A stretch of DNA of 64,000 nt from contig OZ025784.1 of the NCBI GenBank assembly GCA_964019425.1, positions 1,488,001 to 1,552,000 on the forward strand, read 5' to 3'. The position numbers were made by a program, and so were the translations under genes. The notes under the pieces are model-generated. The model worked only from the letters and a program-made list of their open reading frames with translations. It ran no database searches and was not told where the DNA came from. Shown here piece after piece: positions 9,911 through 19,428 of the stretch (positions within the stretch are counted from its first letter, which is position 1; each line of letters starts with the position of its first letter). The DNA comes from Flectonema sp. DT1601 (taxonomy: Eukaryota > Euglenozoa > Diplonemea > Diplonemida > Diplonemidae).

Positions 9911-9983
9911 TGGAGATGGAGGGCATCGATCCCTCTACCTCTCGCATGCTGAGCGAGCGCTCTACCATTTGAGCTACACCCCC
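9911..9983 (-). tRNA. tRNA-Ala (AGC)
   Basis: On the minus strand a 73-nt cloverleaf starts GGGGGTGTAGCTCAAATGG and ends CATCTCC plus discriminator A. The acceptor stem pairs GGGGGTG with CATCTCC and keeps the G3-U70 wobble pair, the alanine identity element. The D-stem is GCTC/GAGC, the anticodon stem CTCGC/GCGAG with loop TCAGCAT (anticodon AGC), and the T-stem GAGGG/CCCTC with loop ATCGATG, a form also seen in plant tRNA-Ala. A- and B-box sequences are intact and no intron is present. It is one of very few minus-strand units in the window and lies against the truncated 5' end of a LINE. Confidence 0.93.
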
Positions 9984-10013
9984 TTCAAAAAAGAAAAGCT
10001 TTTATTTCTTTTT

Positions 10014-12230
10014 TCGATACTGCTCTCTTTCGACTTCACTGAGGCTTTTGATAGGATAAATCATGTTAAACTGATTGCTAAAATGGTGGCGATGGGGATT
10101 CCTTCACCATTCATCGGATGGGTCGCTAACTTTCTGACGCGAAGGAAGGCAAAGGTTAGTGTCAATGGCAATCTGAGCGCATACAGAACTGTGACGAAAG
10201 GTGTTCCGCAAGGGTCGATTGTTGGGCCTCTCCTTTATCTGATATATGTCGACGACCTGGCTAAGAAACTTGAGAAGACTGGATGTGTTTCAGCACTCTA
10301 CGCAGACGACACAGCTTGTGTGGTTTCGAATAAGGATTTTAAAGTAACTTACCGGATGGCGCAATTAGTCCTTGGGTTAGTAGATCGTTGGTGCAAAGAT
10401 AATGACATGGCACTGTCGGTTTCGAAGACCTGCGGGATGCCGGTGGACTGTCCTAGGAATATGTATTGGAGGCTGGGATTCCCCAGAACGTCAGGAGAGA
10501 ACCTCTTTCGGATCAGTAGGGAGGAACTGGCTGGGATGATTCGGTCAAATGAAGAAGGTAGGCCATTACTTGGAAATGGGGCGATGATCCTCAAGCTGGG
10601 TGATACAGAGGTTACGAAGGCAAGTGAACTTCTTGAATTGATGCCAGTGGGTCCGGATCCGACCTGGGTGAAGTTGCTGACTGCAGTACTCATGCCGATG
10701 GTGGATAGTGTAAAGTACTTGGGTGTCCATATTGACGATGACCTTACATCTGGTACACAAGTGGATAAACTAATGGATGAGACGAGGAAGGGACTTGTAC
10801 TGCTTCGAAAGTTGGAGCAATTCAACTTTGATTTCAAAACGCTGAACATGATCAAGAACTTATACATCCTCTCAAGGATTCTGTATGGGCTTGAGAGCTA
10901 TGGACCTTTCTTGACAGATGAACAGCTAAAACCTATTGACCTGAATCTGAGGAAGATAGCTAGAAAGATCACCGGCTGCGGCTTCAACACAAGGTCCCTT
11001 CCGTTACTGTGGGAGGCGAACATACTCCCGATGAGACTGCAGAGAAGCAAGCCAGGATAGCTTTGTTCAGGTATCGATCACTGGATTGGGTTCCTTCTAC
11101 GAAGGGAATCGCTAGTGGAACTTGGAGTTCAACTTTACCGGCCGAGGACCGAAATATGGAGATCCAGGGGATTGTCATGCCTGACAGCATCGAGCCATGG
11201 ATAGATGTTCCGAACCTGGAGATATCTTGCGGATATGGACATTCGAAGACCGGTGTTGCTGAAGTGGACAAGGCTAAGTTCGAGGAGTACTGCAGCGAAC
11301 TAAGGCCGTGTACCTCGTCCATTTTTGTTGACGGATCCCACGACCCTGTCAACTACACGGCAGGCGCAGCAGCAGTGCAGATCACGCCGTGCGAACGGAC
11401 CATGGCATCGAGACTTGTTGCAACGGAAAGTAGTTATAAAGCTGAACAGGTAACTCTGAAGCTGTTAATAAGTGAATTTGGAAAAGCAACCTCTGTCTTG
11501 TGTCCCAGATCTGGAATCACGAGAGTCTTCAGTGATTCTAAATCCAATCTGGATGAGCTGCGTGGTGGAATTGCGGCTCAGAGGAAGCTGAACTCTCTCT
11601 CGATACTAGAAGGGATAAGAAAATTGGACTCATTCGTACACCTTCAATTCATCCCAGCTCATGTGGGAATTGAACCGCATGACAAGGCGCAATGATGTCT
11701 TCAATGTTGATGTTCGAAATGTCGATGTTTTAATAACACTACCATCCTAATAATCGTGCCAGGCTGTCTAAGGTTGTGACAAAACCAGTCATCTGCTGTT
11801 GATTCGCAGGTAAGTAGCAGTCCTCCAGCTGACATTCCTCCCTTGTCATTCATCATGTGACTGATATTTTTTCTCTCAAGATTTCTACACCAATGTTTGC
11901 ATAAAAATAATGCCCGATGTGGTGTCGCCTTTCCAAGTTTACAGACAAAGCACAGCTCGTTCAGTCCTTTGATCATCAGAGATCTGCAATGTCCCACCCT
12001 AAAGCGTGACATCAGTACTTCCTCTGGTCGGCACACAGAAACGTGCGGTTCAATGAAGTAGCGGACCAGCTGGCGAATTTCGCTGCAGGCCTGAAGGAAG
12101 ATCCATCCCACAAAGATGTTATTATTAAGCCACTGCTCACTCAACTTGACATGGGAATATTGATGACGTTCCACAAGCGGAGAAAACGGGAGAACTGGAT
12201 CGGACCAGGAGAGGTAAGACACCCTCCGTA
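10014..12230 (+). mobile_element. LINE (non-LTR retrotransposon) 1: RT + RNase H, 5'-truncated and rearranged
   Basis: The RT part begins inside the catalytic core (SFDFTEAFDRINHVKL holds the first catalytic Asp). It continues with KGVPQGSIVGPLLY and the catalytic YADD (10303-10314), then the thumb (VKYLGVHIDDDL). A frameshift near 11040 joins to the next frame, which carries RNase H with IFVDGSH, SSYKAEQVTL, VFSDSKS and FIPAHVG (11323-11670). The reading is then interrupted by an inverted segment (11696-12040) and resumes at 12044 with NEVADQLANFAAG, the normal end of such an RNase H, and a post-RNase H stretch. C-terminal RNase H places it in the I/Ingi/Tad-like group. Endonuclease and N-terminal RT are missing; the truncation lies within ~40 bp of the tRNA 5' end. 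Inactive. Confidence 0.85.
11696..12040 (-). mobile_element. LINE C-terminal tail in inverted orientation
   Basis: Read on the minus strand, the frame contains EEVLMSRFRVGHCRSLMIKG and then CFVCKLGKATPHRALFLC, the C-x2-C-x(8)-H-x(4)-C zinc knuckle found after RNase H in LINE proteins. It splits LINE 1 between HVG and NEVAD. An exact 10-bp inverted repeat flanks it: TTGAACCGCA at 11670-11679 and TGCGGTTCAA at 12044-12053. It may be the tail of LINE 2, or an inverted part of LINE 1 as left by twin-priming or a later inversion. Confidence 0.65.
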
Positions 12231-12239
12231 CATCGAAGT

Positions 12240-14660
12240 TCTAACACGGTACATACTGCATGTTGACTTGGATTCCCTTCTTCTCCAGTTTCATTGCCAA
12301 CTTCCAGATCTTTTTGTTCATTGGAGACCTTTATTTATATGACTCTTGTTCCATGCCTGCATAACTGACATCGAATCAGTCATCCTCCGCCACCTGAACT
12401 AAATTTTCCAACGCCAGTTTTACTGCAATCTGCTCGGTCCGCTACTGGTATTTTATATCCAAGTAGACGTATCTTGCTTCGTTAACCATGACCACAGCGG
12501 CAGCCGAGTTTGTCATGTAAGTCTCGGATTTGTGCCTTATCGACCCATCAGTGTAGACTTTCATCTCGTGAGTTGGTAATTCAGTTTCTCGCTGTTCAGC
12601 CTCTTCCTTGTTGCTTGAATATGTGAATCTCATCGCATTAGTACTTTTCCATGGAGGGAGAGTGTAGTGTTCTGGGTTCACTTCCAGGTTGGCAATGCTC
12701 CGGTACTTGTCAAGGCCAGGGACACCAGAGACATAGTCTATCCAGACATTCCATCCCCATTTTGATTTTTGGTATAATTCTGAACTCCCTGTTCTCGTCA
12801 GCTTGCGAGTCGGTAGGAACGGACTCAATTTGAAACGTTCATAAGTTCTACACATCTTATACTGGATGTGTTCCTTTAGTCTTGGCGTGTCGGCTTCTTT
12901 GTAAAGTCTCTGTAGTTTGGTGCTCCGCAGACATCCAGTTACCAGCTTCACTGCCCTGTTTACCAGTAATTCCAGTTGTTCGAAGCACTCTTTTGGTAGC
13001 ATCCAAGCAAAGCTTTCAACACCATAAAGCACCCTTGCCAACACCACCATCACTAGTATACTGATGAGTGTCCTCCTTCTACAGCCTATCCTGGTGAGTC
13101 TAACCAACAAGCCTAGACCCTTGGAAGCAGCTGTCATCATCTTTTGAATTTGCGACTTAAAGGTTAACTTCTCGTCATAATGTACACCCAGATACCGCAC
13201 GGTATTCGTCTTGTGAACTTTTCGTCCAACCGCATAGGCAAATCCGTGTAATCCGGGTCCCACTCTTTCCAGCATCTTATCTATTTCTGCCTTGTTGTGG
13301 ACCTTCTTCAGTTGTGAGAAGCTGGCACTCATCTTCATTGTTTTCAGTACCGTCGGTTTGTTCGGTAGCTTGACTTTGATCTTATGTTTTGGAACGACAT
13401 ACAGGTGAGTGATGGCGAATTCTTCTTTTGAAACTACAGTTGTTGAGTTATCATCCTTCACAAGGTTACTCAATTGTTCTGTCGTGGCCACCACATATTT
13501 AAATGTGTGTTCCTCAGAGTATACCACTACTGGGGACTTGTCATGAGTTCCACTTGGCCTCACGTGGATGTATTCCGTCTTGCCAGGGTTCTTATTGATT
13601 TTGATGTGTGAGTCAAGTGCCCACCTTTCAAATATTTTGACTGCGTTGTTAACCTTGTTTTCTAAACAGCTGACAGTCCCCGCGGTTATTACTATTCCAA
13701 CATCATCTGCAAAGACAGTCGGTTCGTACATCTCTAGTTTATCTATCAAATCGTTTAGAAAATAACTGGGGTCCCAGCACGCTTCCTTGTGGCACTCCTA
13801 CTCGAATGTTCCGGAATGCTCCCTTCACTCCATTCACCCTTGTTGAAATCTTCCTACTAGTCAAGTAGTTTTGAACCCACCGTAGATATTTCGTTGGTAG
13901 TCCTATTTTGGACATCTTATTCAGAAGAGTTACCGGTTGAACTGCATCGAAGGCTTTTTGTAGGTCGAAGGTGATTAATATCGCTTCTTCTCCCATTGCC
14001 TTGGCACTTTTGAGTTTGTCTGTAACTATACAGAGATTTTCAATGGAATCCCGTCCTCGTTTGTAGGCTGCTTGCCTCGGATTCATTCTGTCTTTCAGCA
14101 GGTTGTGCATCCGTTCTACGACCATTATTTCAAAGAGTTTCGAGACGGTCGAGGTTAGTGCTATCGGTCTGTACGATAAGACTTGTTTCTTGTCTTTATC
14201 AGGTTTCAGTATGGGTATTACCATTCCACTTTTCCAGCACCTGGGTACTGCTGATCGTTGCCATGAGAGGTTGAATAGTCTTAGTAGTTGCTCGAGGAAA
14301 GCTTTTGGAAGTTGTTTTAACATCGAGTTCCAGATATGGTCAGGTCCGGGTGCCTTCTTCTCCTTTGTTTTTGAAATTTGTCGTTTCAGTTCAGGCATTC
14401 CAAATTCCACCGAGTTATCATCAGGTATTCCTTGTAAGGTTAGTTCACCGTCTTCGAATTTGAATTGGTCTGCGTATGTTTTGGTGAAGACATCTGCCAT
14501 CTCCCTCGGGTCGGTTAATTCCTTCTCACCGTCGACAATCTTAGTAATTGAATGGTCCATCATTCTACCTTCCAGTTGCTCAACTTTTTTGTTTTTTTCT
14601 CCTTCAAATTTCTCTTGAGGGCAGGCCTTCGGGCTGTTCAAGTGGTCTTTGACCACCGCT
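12240..14660 (-). mobile_element. LINE 2: RT + RNase H, minus strand, broken
   Basis: From 14656 downward the protein has a pre-RT helix, then KKAPGPDHIWNSMLKQLP, SYRPIALTSTVSKLFE, FDLQKAFDAV, RVGVPQGSVLGPQ and, after a frameshift with a small deletion near 13742, LIDKLEMYEPTVFADDVGI. The thumb and connection follow (VRYLGVHYDEKLTFKSQIQ). RNase H then follows with VYTDGSI (about 12545), TEQIAVKLALENLV, DSMSVMQAW and VNMQYVP near 12255, with at least two more frame breaks. The RT belongs to the same broad family as LINE 1 but is clearly a different lineage (FADD versus YADD, low identity). The endonuclease part is absent. It faces LINE 1 tail to tail. Confidence 0.85.
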
Positions 14661-14664
14661 CTAG

Positions 14665-14945
14665 TTATATGCTCGATTCTTTGTTTTCCTTATCGATGGT
14701 AGGAATGGTAACCGAATTAGCTTCATGTGTCCAATTTCAAGGACGCGTGACCATTTATTTTTCCGTTGCCGCTCTTCTTACGTCATCAGGCGGAGCCTAC
14801 CTATGTTTCCTGTGTTTTTCCAATTTGTCAGACTTAAGTCAAAAAGAAAGTATAAAAGAAAGACAAAACATAGAAGTGAAAAGAACAAAAACAAAGAGTC
14901 TGGAAGCACAGTCGAGTGTAACCAAAAAAAGAATAAATAAAAGAA
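14665..14945 (+). repeat. A-tailed SINE-like repeat, copy 1
   Basis: About 280 bp ending in ..GAGTGTAACC followed by an A-rich tail. It matches the reverse complement of 18950-19270 along its length, with landmarks CCGTTGCCGCTCTTC, GACGTC, GTCAGACTTAA and AGTGAAAAGAACAAAAACAAAG. No clear Pol III A and B boxes were found, so SINE is a shape-based label. It abuts the truncated 5' side of LINE 2. Confidence 0.65.
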
Positions 14946-14947
14946 AG

Positions 14948-15112
14948 TGCTCTTCCGACGTCCTCAAGAGGAGCCTACCATGTTTCCCATGTTTCTTGTC
15001 AGACATTAACCAAAAGAAAGTGAAAAAGAAAGGCAAACATTGAAGTGAAAACAACAATGAACAAAGAAGACGGTTGCACCCAGGAGTGTAACCAGAAAAA
15101 AAAAAAAAAAAA
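14948..15112 (+). repeat. A-tailed SINE-like repeat, copy 2 (5'-truncated)
   Basis: It repeats the 3' half of copy 1 in tandem (CTCTTCCGACGTCCTC ... GAGTGTAACCAG) and ends in A18. The 5' half is missing, as in target-primed retroposed copies. Its A-tail meets the simple-repeat tail of LINE 3, which runs the other way. Confidence 0.65.
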
Positions 15113-15990
15113 GTTTTTTTATTTATTTATTTAGTCACACCCCCTGTCTTTCCACTTTATTTTTCTTAATTCTGAGCATGCATGCCCTTCTTATTTTGAT
15201 AAAGTAAACAAGTAAAAACAAGCGCAACTGTCCTGAGTCCGTTGGAGGACTTCCCCGGATAGGAATCTCAAGACACAGTTAATATAAAGCGAAGGATCAG
15301 TACAGGGACGGTGGCCAAAGACCACTGGGTTACCTACGAGCCATGAAGCTCTGCGGATGTCCTCAGAGAAATTAGGAGATGATTAAGGAGTGTGATAAGG
15401 GAGAATGATACTAATGAATTAGCAAACACCAATCAGTTAACAGTTTGATAAGCCTGTCCGTTGTTCCAAATGCCACAAGTAGCTGGCTAGGGCGTGAAGA
15501 TTTCTCGTCGCAAACATTATTGAAAGATTTAGCTTGGTCTCGGAGATTCTCGCTTCCTGAATGTTTGATCTAATTGTCCCTTCTCTAATGCGGACCACGT
15601 CACCATCCTCGCAATCAAATATTAGATGTCTGGCAGTAGAGTCTGTTCTTTTGCAGAAGGGGCACTTTATCGGTAGTTCATTTACCCTGAGCAGGGGTGA
15701 GCCCGTTCTGAACCTGGCTATCCTGATCTCTGATTCTCTCAGCATGTCCTTGGGGTATCGAGCCGCTCTCAGGCCTCCGGTAGCATCAAGATACTGCCTA
15801 AGCATCACCCGTTTGATCGGTGGTTTCGCCCTTGCTGAACCCTCCATAATCTTACCAAACAGCTTTCTGTTAGCTTCCCTCACTATCCTTGACTTATGTG
15901 CGAAGAAGTCCATAGTCGTTGACACCGGCTTGCTCTTAACATCTTTCGAAATCTTTTTCGCCAGTTCATCTACTCATCTGAAGACGTCCA
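15113..15990 (-). mobile_element. LINE 3: 3' fragment with (TAAA)n tail
   Basis: On the minus strand it starts inside the end of RNase H (VDELAKKISKDVKSKPV, about 15985) and runs through a 163-codon frame to 15437. Landmarks are SEIRIARFRTGSPLLR and the zinc knuckle CPFCKRTDSTARHLIFDC. A ~300-bp 3' UTR follows and ends in TAAATAAATAAATAAAAAAA at 15113-15132. A short-unit tail of this kind is typical of I-like LINEs. It is 5'-truncated with an intact 3' end, which gives a good example of this family's terminus. Confidence 0.8.
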
Positions 15991-16192
15991 AGTAGACAAT
16001 TTATTCTGTCGTATTAGTTTTAAGTTATCGAAACAAAAAAAAGAAAATACGGAGCCTACGGGATTCCCACCCCCAACCCCCACAACAAAGAAAGTAAGAA
16101 AGAAAGAAAAAGAACAACCGCGCCTAACAGCGCAAACAGCATCACAGACTCACGGGTCGTGGTGCACTCTGCTTCAGAACCCCCCATCTCAA

Positions 16193-18000
16193 TAGGTTGG
16201 GACTAAATTGTGCGACAAAAAAAAAACAAGTTTGTTTGAAGAAACATGTTTTAAACGTTTGTTAATCTCATCATACTCCAAGCCATTCATCATCATATTT
16301 CGTAGGTTACTCAGGTGAGTTAAAATGCAACTCTCGGTTACGTTCCCAGACACAGGATTTCCTGACGTTGTTTTCACAGCCACTGGAGAGTCGCTCGTGA
16401 AGGATGCATTGCAGGTTGCAGCTGATGAGTGGGGTACCGATGCTGACTTTCTTGAACTTTCTCTCGCAGGATCGCGGCTTGCAGCAAGTAGTCGACTGGT
16501 GTCGTACGGAATGGAAGACGGCTCGCTGTTGGATGCATCGGTAATACACTTGTTTGGGTTGGAATGGTTCACAGATGCTGCAAAGAGAGAGAAGGCATTC
16601 CTACAAGGTGAACGTGATCAGGACGGGTTTTTCTGCCTTGATACTCCCACATTCGCTGTGGATGGCTGTCTTCAGTTTAATAACAGTGAGTGGTTCTCGG
16701 ATGATGTTACGAACGTCTCTTTCAGCAACTCAGAACCCTCAGTCACGACCGTTTCAGATAAATTCTTAATTCGATTAAATGAGGTTACAAAGGTCAGTCT
16801 ACCTGGTCTTCAATACGTCACATCTGTTGGTAATGATTTCCTCCAAGATTGCAGATCACTGACATCCGTAGACTTATCAAGTCTAAGAAATGTTACAGCT
16901 GTTGGAAACGGTTTTCTATATGGTTGTTCAGCCCTCACATCTGTTGACTTATCGAGTTTCAGCAATCTATCAACTGTTGGAAACGGTTTTCTATATATTT
17001 GTTTATCCCTCACATTTGTAGACTTATCAGGTCTCAGCAATCTTTCAACTGTTGGAGACAATTTTCTAAGTGAATGTTCATCCCTCACATCTGTTGAATT
17101 ATCAAGTCTCAGTAATGTTTCAGTTGTTGGAAATGATTTTCTGCATCATTGTAAATCCCTCAAATCTGTTGACTTATCAAGTCTCAGCAATGTTTCACTT
17201 ATTGAAAACACTTTTCTAAATTATTGTTCGTCCCTCACTTCTCTGGACTTATCTTGTCTCAGTAATGTTTCTACTGTTGGAAACTGTTTTCTATATTATT
17301 GTTCATCCCTCACATCTGTTAACTTATCGAGTTTCAGTAATGTTTCTACTGTTGGAGACAATTTTCTAACTGAATGTTCATCTCTCACCTCTGTTGACTT
17401 ATCAAGTCTCAACAATGTTTCAGTTGTTGGCAAGTATTTCCTAAGTAGTTGTTCATCACTTGCTTCCTTGGATTTAACCCTCATGAATGTGGAATCTGTT
17501 GGAAGTAATTTCCTATATGCTTGTTCATCCATTAAGAGAGACGAACTGCATACGAGCATAAAGGATTTGAAATGACATAAATCACATCAGTGTTGTTTTT
17601 AGTGTGTGTGCGTTGTTCCCTTTGTTTTGTTTTGAGGTATTTAGTTTTATCTTTTATTTGATGGTGTTTTCAGAAAAGAAGATGTGTGTTCGCTCACACT
17701 CTTAACAAGTGTTTGTTAGTTGGAATTGAATATTTGATTGCATTGCAGTGTTCTTATTCCCTTGACTGGGTCATATTCTATCAGACTCCCAACCCCATTT
17801 GATATTCCCCACCCGCCCTTCCCCCGCCGGTGTCTGGTCGAATCGAAACAGGCCTGGCACAATCCCTGCGTGGAAGTAATCTGCGCCCATTAACAGTGTA
17901 GATACTTCTTTGTATTGATCTCAGCTAATGAGTTATTCTCTTATCATATTTCCTTCTCAGGTGCAAACAGTGATTGAAAGCTAATTACCGAATTGTTCTG
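16193..18000 (+). repeat. Segmental duplication, copy B (pairs with 6653-8350)
   Basis: It begins TAGGTTGGGACTAAATTGTG and ends near GAAAGCTAATTACCGAATTG. Same orientation as copy A, 9.5 kb away, with LINEs filling the space between. The left boundary follows a patch of unrelated sequence (16010-16190) in which I see no gene. Confidence 0.85.
16325..17575 (+). CDS. Ubiquitin-like domain + BspA-type LRR protein, paralogue 3 (416 aa)
   Basis: The first ~143 residues are identical to paralogue 2: the ubiquitin-like head, the W-F-T-D-A-A-K-R-E-K linker and the CLDTPTF segment. After SVTTVSD the sequences part. Paralogue 3 has RLNEVTKVSLPGL and eleven 25-residue LRRs against ten, with different exposed residues (YICLSLTFVDL, HHCKSLKSVDL). 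The C-terminus again ends KRDELHTSIKDLK. The frame is fully open, so the copy is likely functional or very young. Identical head and divergent repeats suggest gene conversion of the head, selection on the repeats, or both. No targeting signal is visible. Confidence 0.8.
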   Translation: MQLSVTFPDTGFPDVVFTATGESLVKDALQVAADEWGTDADFLELSLAGSRLAASSRLVSYGMEDGSLLDASVIHLFGLEWFTDAAKREKAFLQGERDQDGFFCLDTPTFAVDGCLQFNNSEWFSDDVTNVSFSNSEPSVTTVSDKFLIRLNEVTKVSLPGLQYVTSVGNDFLQDCRSLTSVDLSSLRNVTAVGNGFLYGCSALTSVDLSSFSNLSTVGNGFLYICLSLTFVDLSGLSNLSTVGDNFLSECSSLTSVELSSLSNVSVVGNDFLHHCKSLKSVDLSSLSNVSLIENTFLNYCSSLTSLDLSCLSNVSTVGNCFLYYCSSLTSVNLSSFSNVSTVGDNFLTECSSLTSVDLSSLNNVSVVGKYFLSSCSSLASLDLTLMNVESVGSNFLYACSSIKRDELHTSIKDLK

Positions 18001-18033
18001 TTTTTCGACATGGTCGGCGGGATCGTCACTGTG

Positions 18034-18102
18034 TTGCCACTTCAGTTCTCTGCATTCAGGTTGCGGAATGTTCACGCATTCCCTTTCGGCAAAGCCGCAC
18101 AG
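18034..18102 (+). repeat. Dispersed hairpin-containing repeat, copy F1
   Basis: It contains GGTTGCGGAATGTTCACGCA and TTCCCTTTCGGCAAA in succession, also found at 33933-33987. The core GGAATG-TTCACG-CATTCC is a perfect 6-bp hairpin. Here it sits at the 3' side of a LINE fragment and may be part of that element's 3' region. Confidence 0.6.
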
Positions 18103-18147
18103 GTATCGATTGTGACTTAGGTAGACCGTCTCTTTGTACCTTCAAGT

Positions 18148-18870
18148 TTAAATAGTTTGCCGCATTTTCAAGGCATGTTGCTCAGTTCTGTAGCTGCAAT
18201 CCGCACGTACTAGTCTGATCATGTGAGCATATTCTTTCCGTCTAGTGACTTGGCAATGAGAGCCGCTGCTGACGCTCCCGAGGCGGAGTATGAACCGTCG
18301 AAGTTGATCACCATGTCCATCGGAGGAAGTGGCGCATTGCAAGTAAGGAATATCTCTCTGTCCACTGAGATTACATAAACCCGCAGCTGTTGCTGATTTG
18401 CACATTGTTTGAGGCAATCCAAGGTTTGATAGAATCAGGTTGTACGAGCCCCACGCTTTCTAGCTGACTTTCAGTACGGGGAATGAGGCCAGCCCAGAAG
18501 CTTCGAGGCGATGCAAGTGAGTTAGTGCCGGGTTGTATCTGAAATTGGCAATTTCCGTCTACTTTTTCGATCTGTCTTTTAGAAGGCAACATGTCGGCTT
18601 CCCAAAGGAGCAATTCCCTCGGAGTACATTTACTACATCCTGTTACAAGTCTCGCAATCTTCCGCATCTCGACGTCGATCTTGAGAGTCTTGTAATCCGA
18701 TCCATACGGCTGGAGGCACTGCAGAAGGGAGATCCCTTTCTTCAGCTCGTCGTGTATTTTCTCTAACTGTTTATCAAACCTGAGCCTGTTATCAATGTGT
18801 ACACCCAGATATTTCACTGAGTCCATGATTGACAATAGGAAGGCAATTGTGATATCAGGAGACAAGTTGC
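18148..18870 (-). mobile_element. LINE 4: internal fragment (RT thumb to RNase H start)
   Basis: On the minus strand the frame reads MDSVKYLGVHIDNRLRFDKQ, then MRKIARLVTGCSKCTPREL and LLWEADMLPSKRQ. It closely parallels LINE 1 (VDSVKYLGVHIDDDL, LRKIARKITGC, LLWEANILP). The following pieces hold the RNase H start INFDGSYSASGASAAALIAK and DCSYRTEQHALKM in shifting frames. It is the same family as LINE 1, truncated at both ends and frameshifted. Confidence 0.8.
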
Positions 18871-18949
18871 TGAACGTAAAAAAGAACTACTCCGTTCTTC
18901 CAGAGAAAACCTTTTCTTTCCTTCCTTTCTGAGCATACTCGCTCTTATC

Positions 18950-19270
18950 AGAAACTTTTTATTATAGAGCAAATAAAAGGTTCTTTTCTTGGTTACACTC
19001 GTCTGTACTTCCGCGTTCTTTGTTTTTGTTCTTTTCATTTCTATGTTTGTATTTCTTTTATACTTTCTTTTGATTTAAGTCCGAGCTTGGGCGTGAGACT
19101 CCTCAGAATCCATTGATTTTAAGTCTGACAATTGAAAAACACGGGAAGCCCTCCTGAGGACGTCAGAAGAGCGGCAACGGAAATGAAATAATAGTCACGC
19201 ATCCCTAAATAGGACGCACGAAGCTCATTCGGCTACCATCGTTGAGGAAAATAAAGAGTCCAGCATATAA
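18950..19270 (-). repeat. A-tailed SINE-like repeat, copy 3
   Basis: The reverse complement matches 14665-14945 from the region of CTCTTATATGCT to the GTGTAACC plus A-rich end, with an extra ~45-bp block around 19080-19120. Together with copies 1 and 2 it brackets the segment that carries LINE 3, paralogue 3 and LINE 4 in inverted orientation. Confidence 0.65.
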
Positions 19271-19428
19271 GAGCACGAAAGCTTTCATCACCGGCTTTTT
19301 TATTATTTAATCTAGGAAGGAAATGTATTTAGTTCTTCGTTGCTCTGCGTTAGTTTCTTCTGCAGACAAACTCTAAGAGTGAGAAACGATATAATATTTT
19401 ACATACAGTCAAATGTCACGTAAGTAAA

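Noticed and set aside
9710-9952. 80-aa plus-strand frame between piggyBac relic and tRNA
   Set aside because: It runs antisense into the tRNA gene and has no domain or acceptor support.
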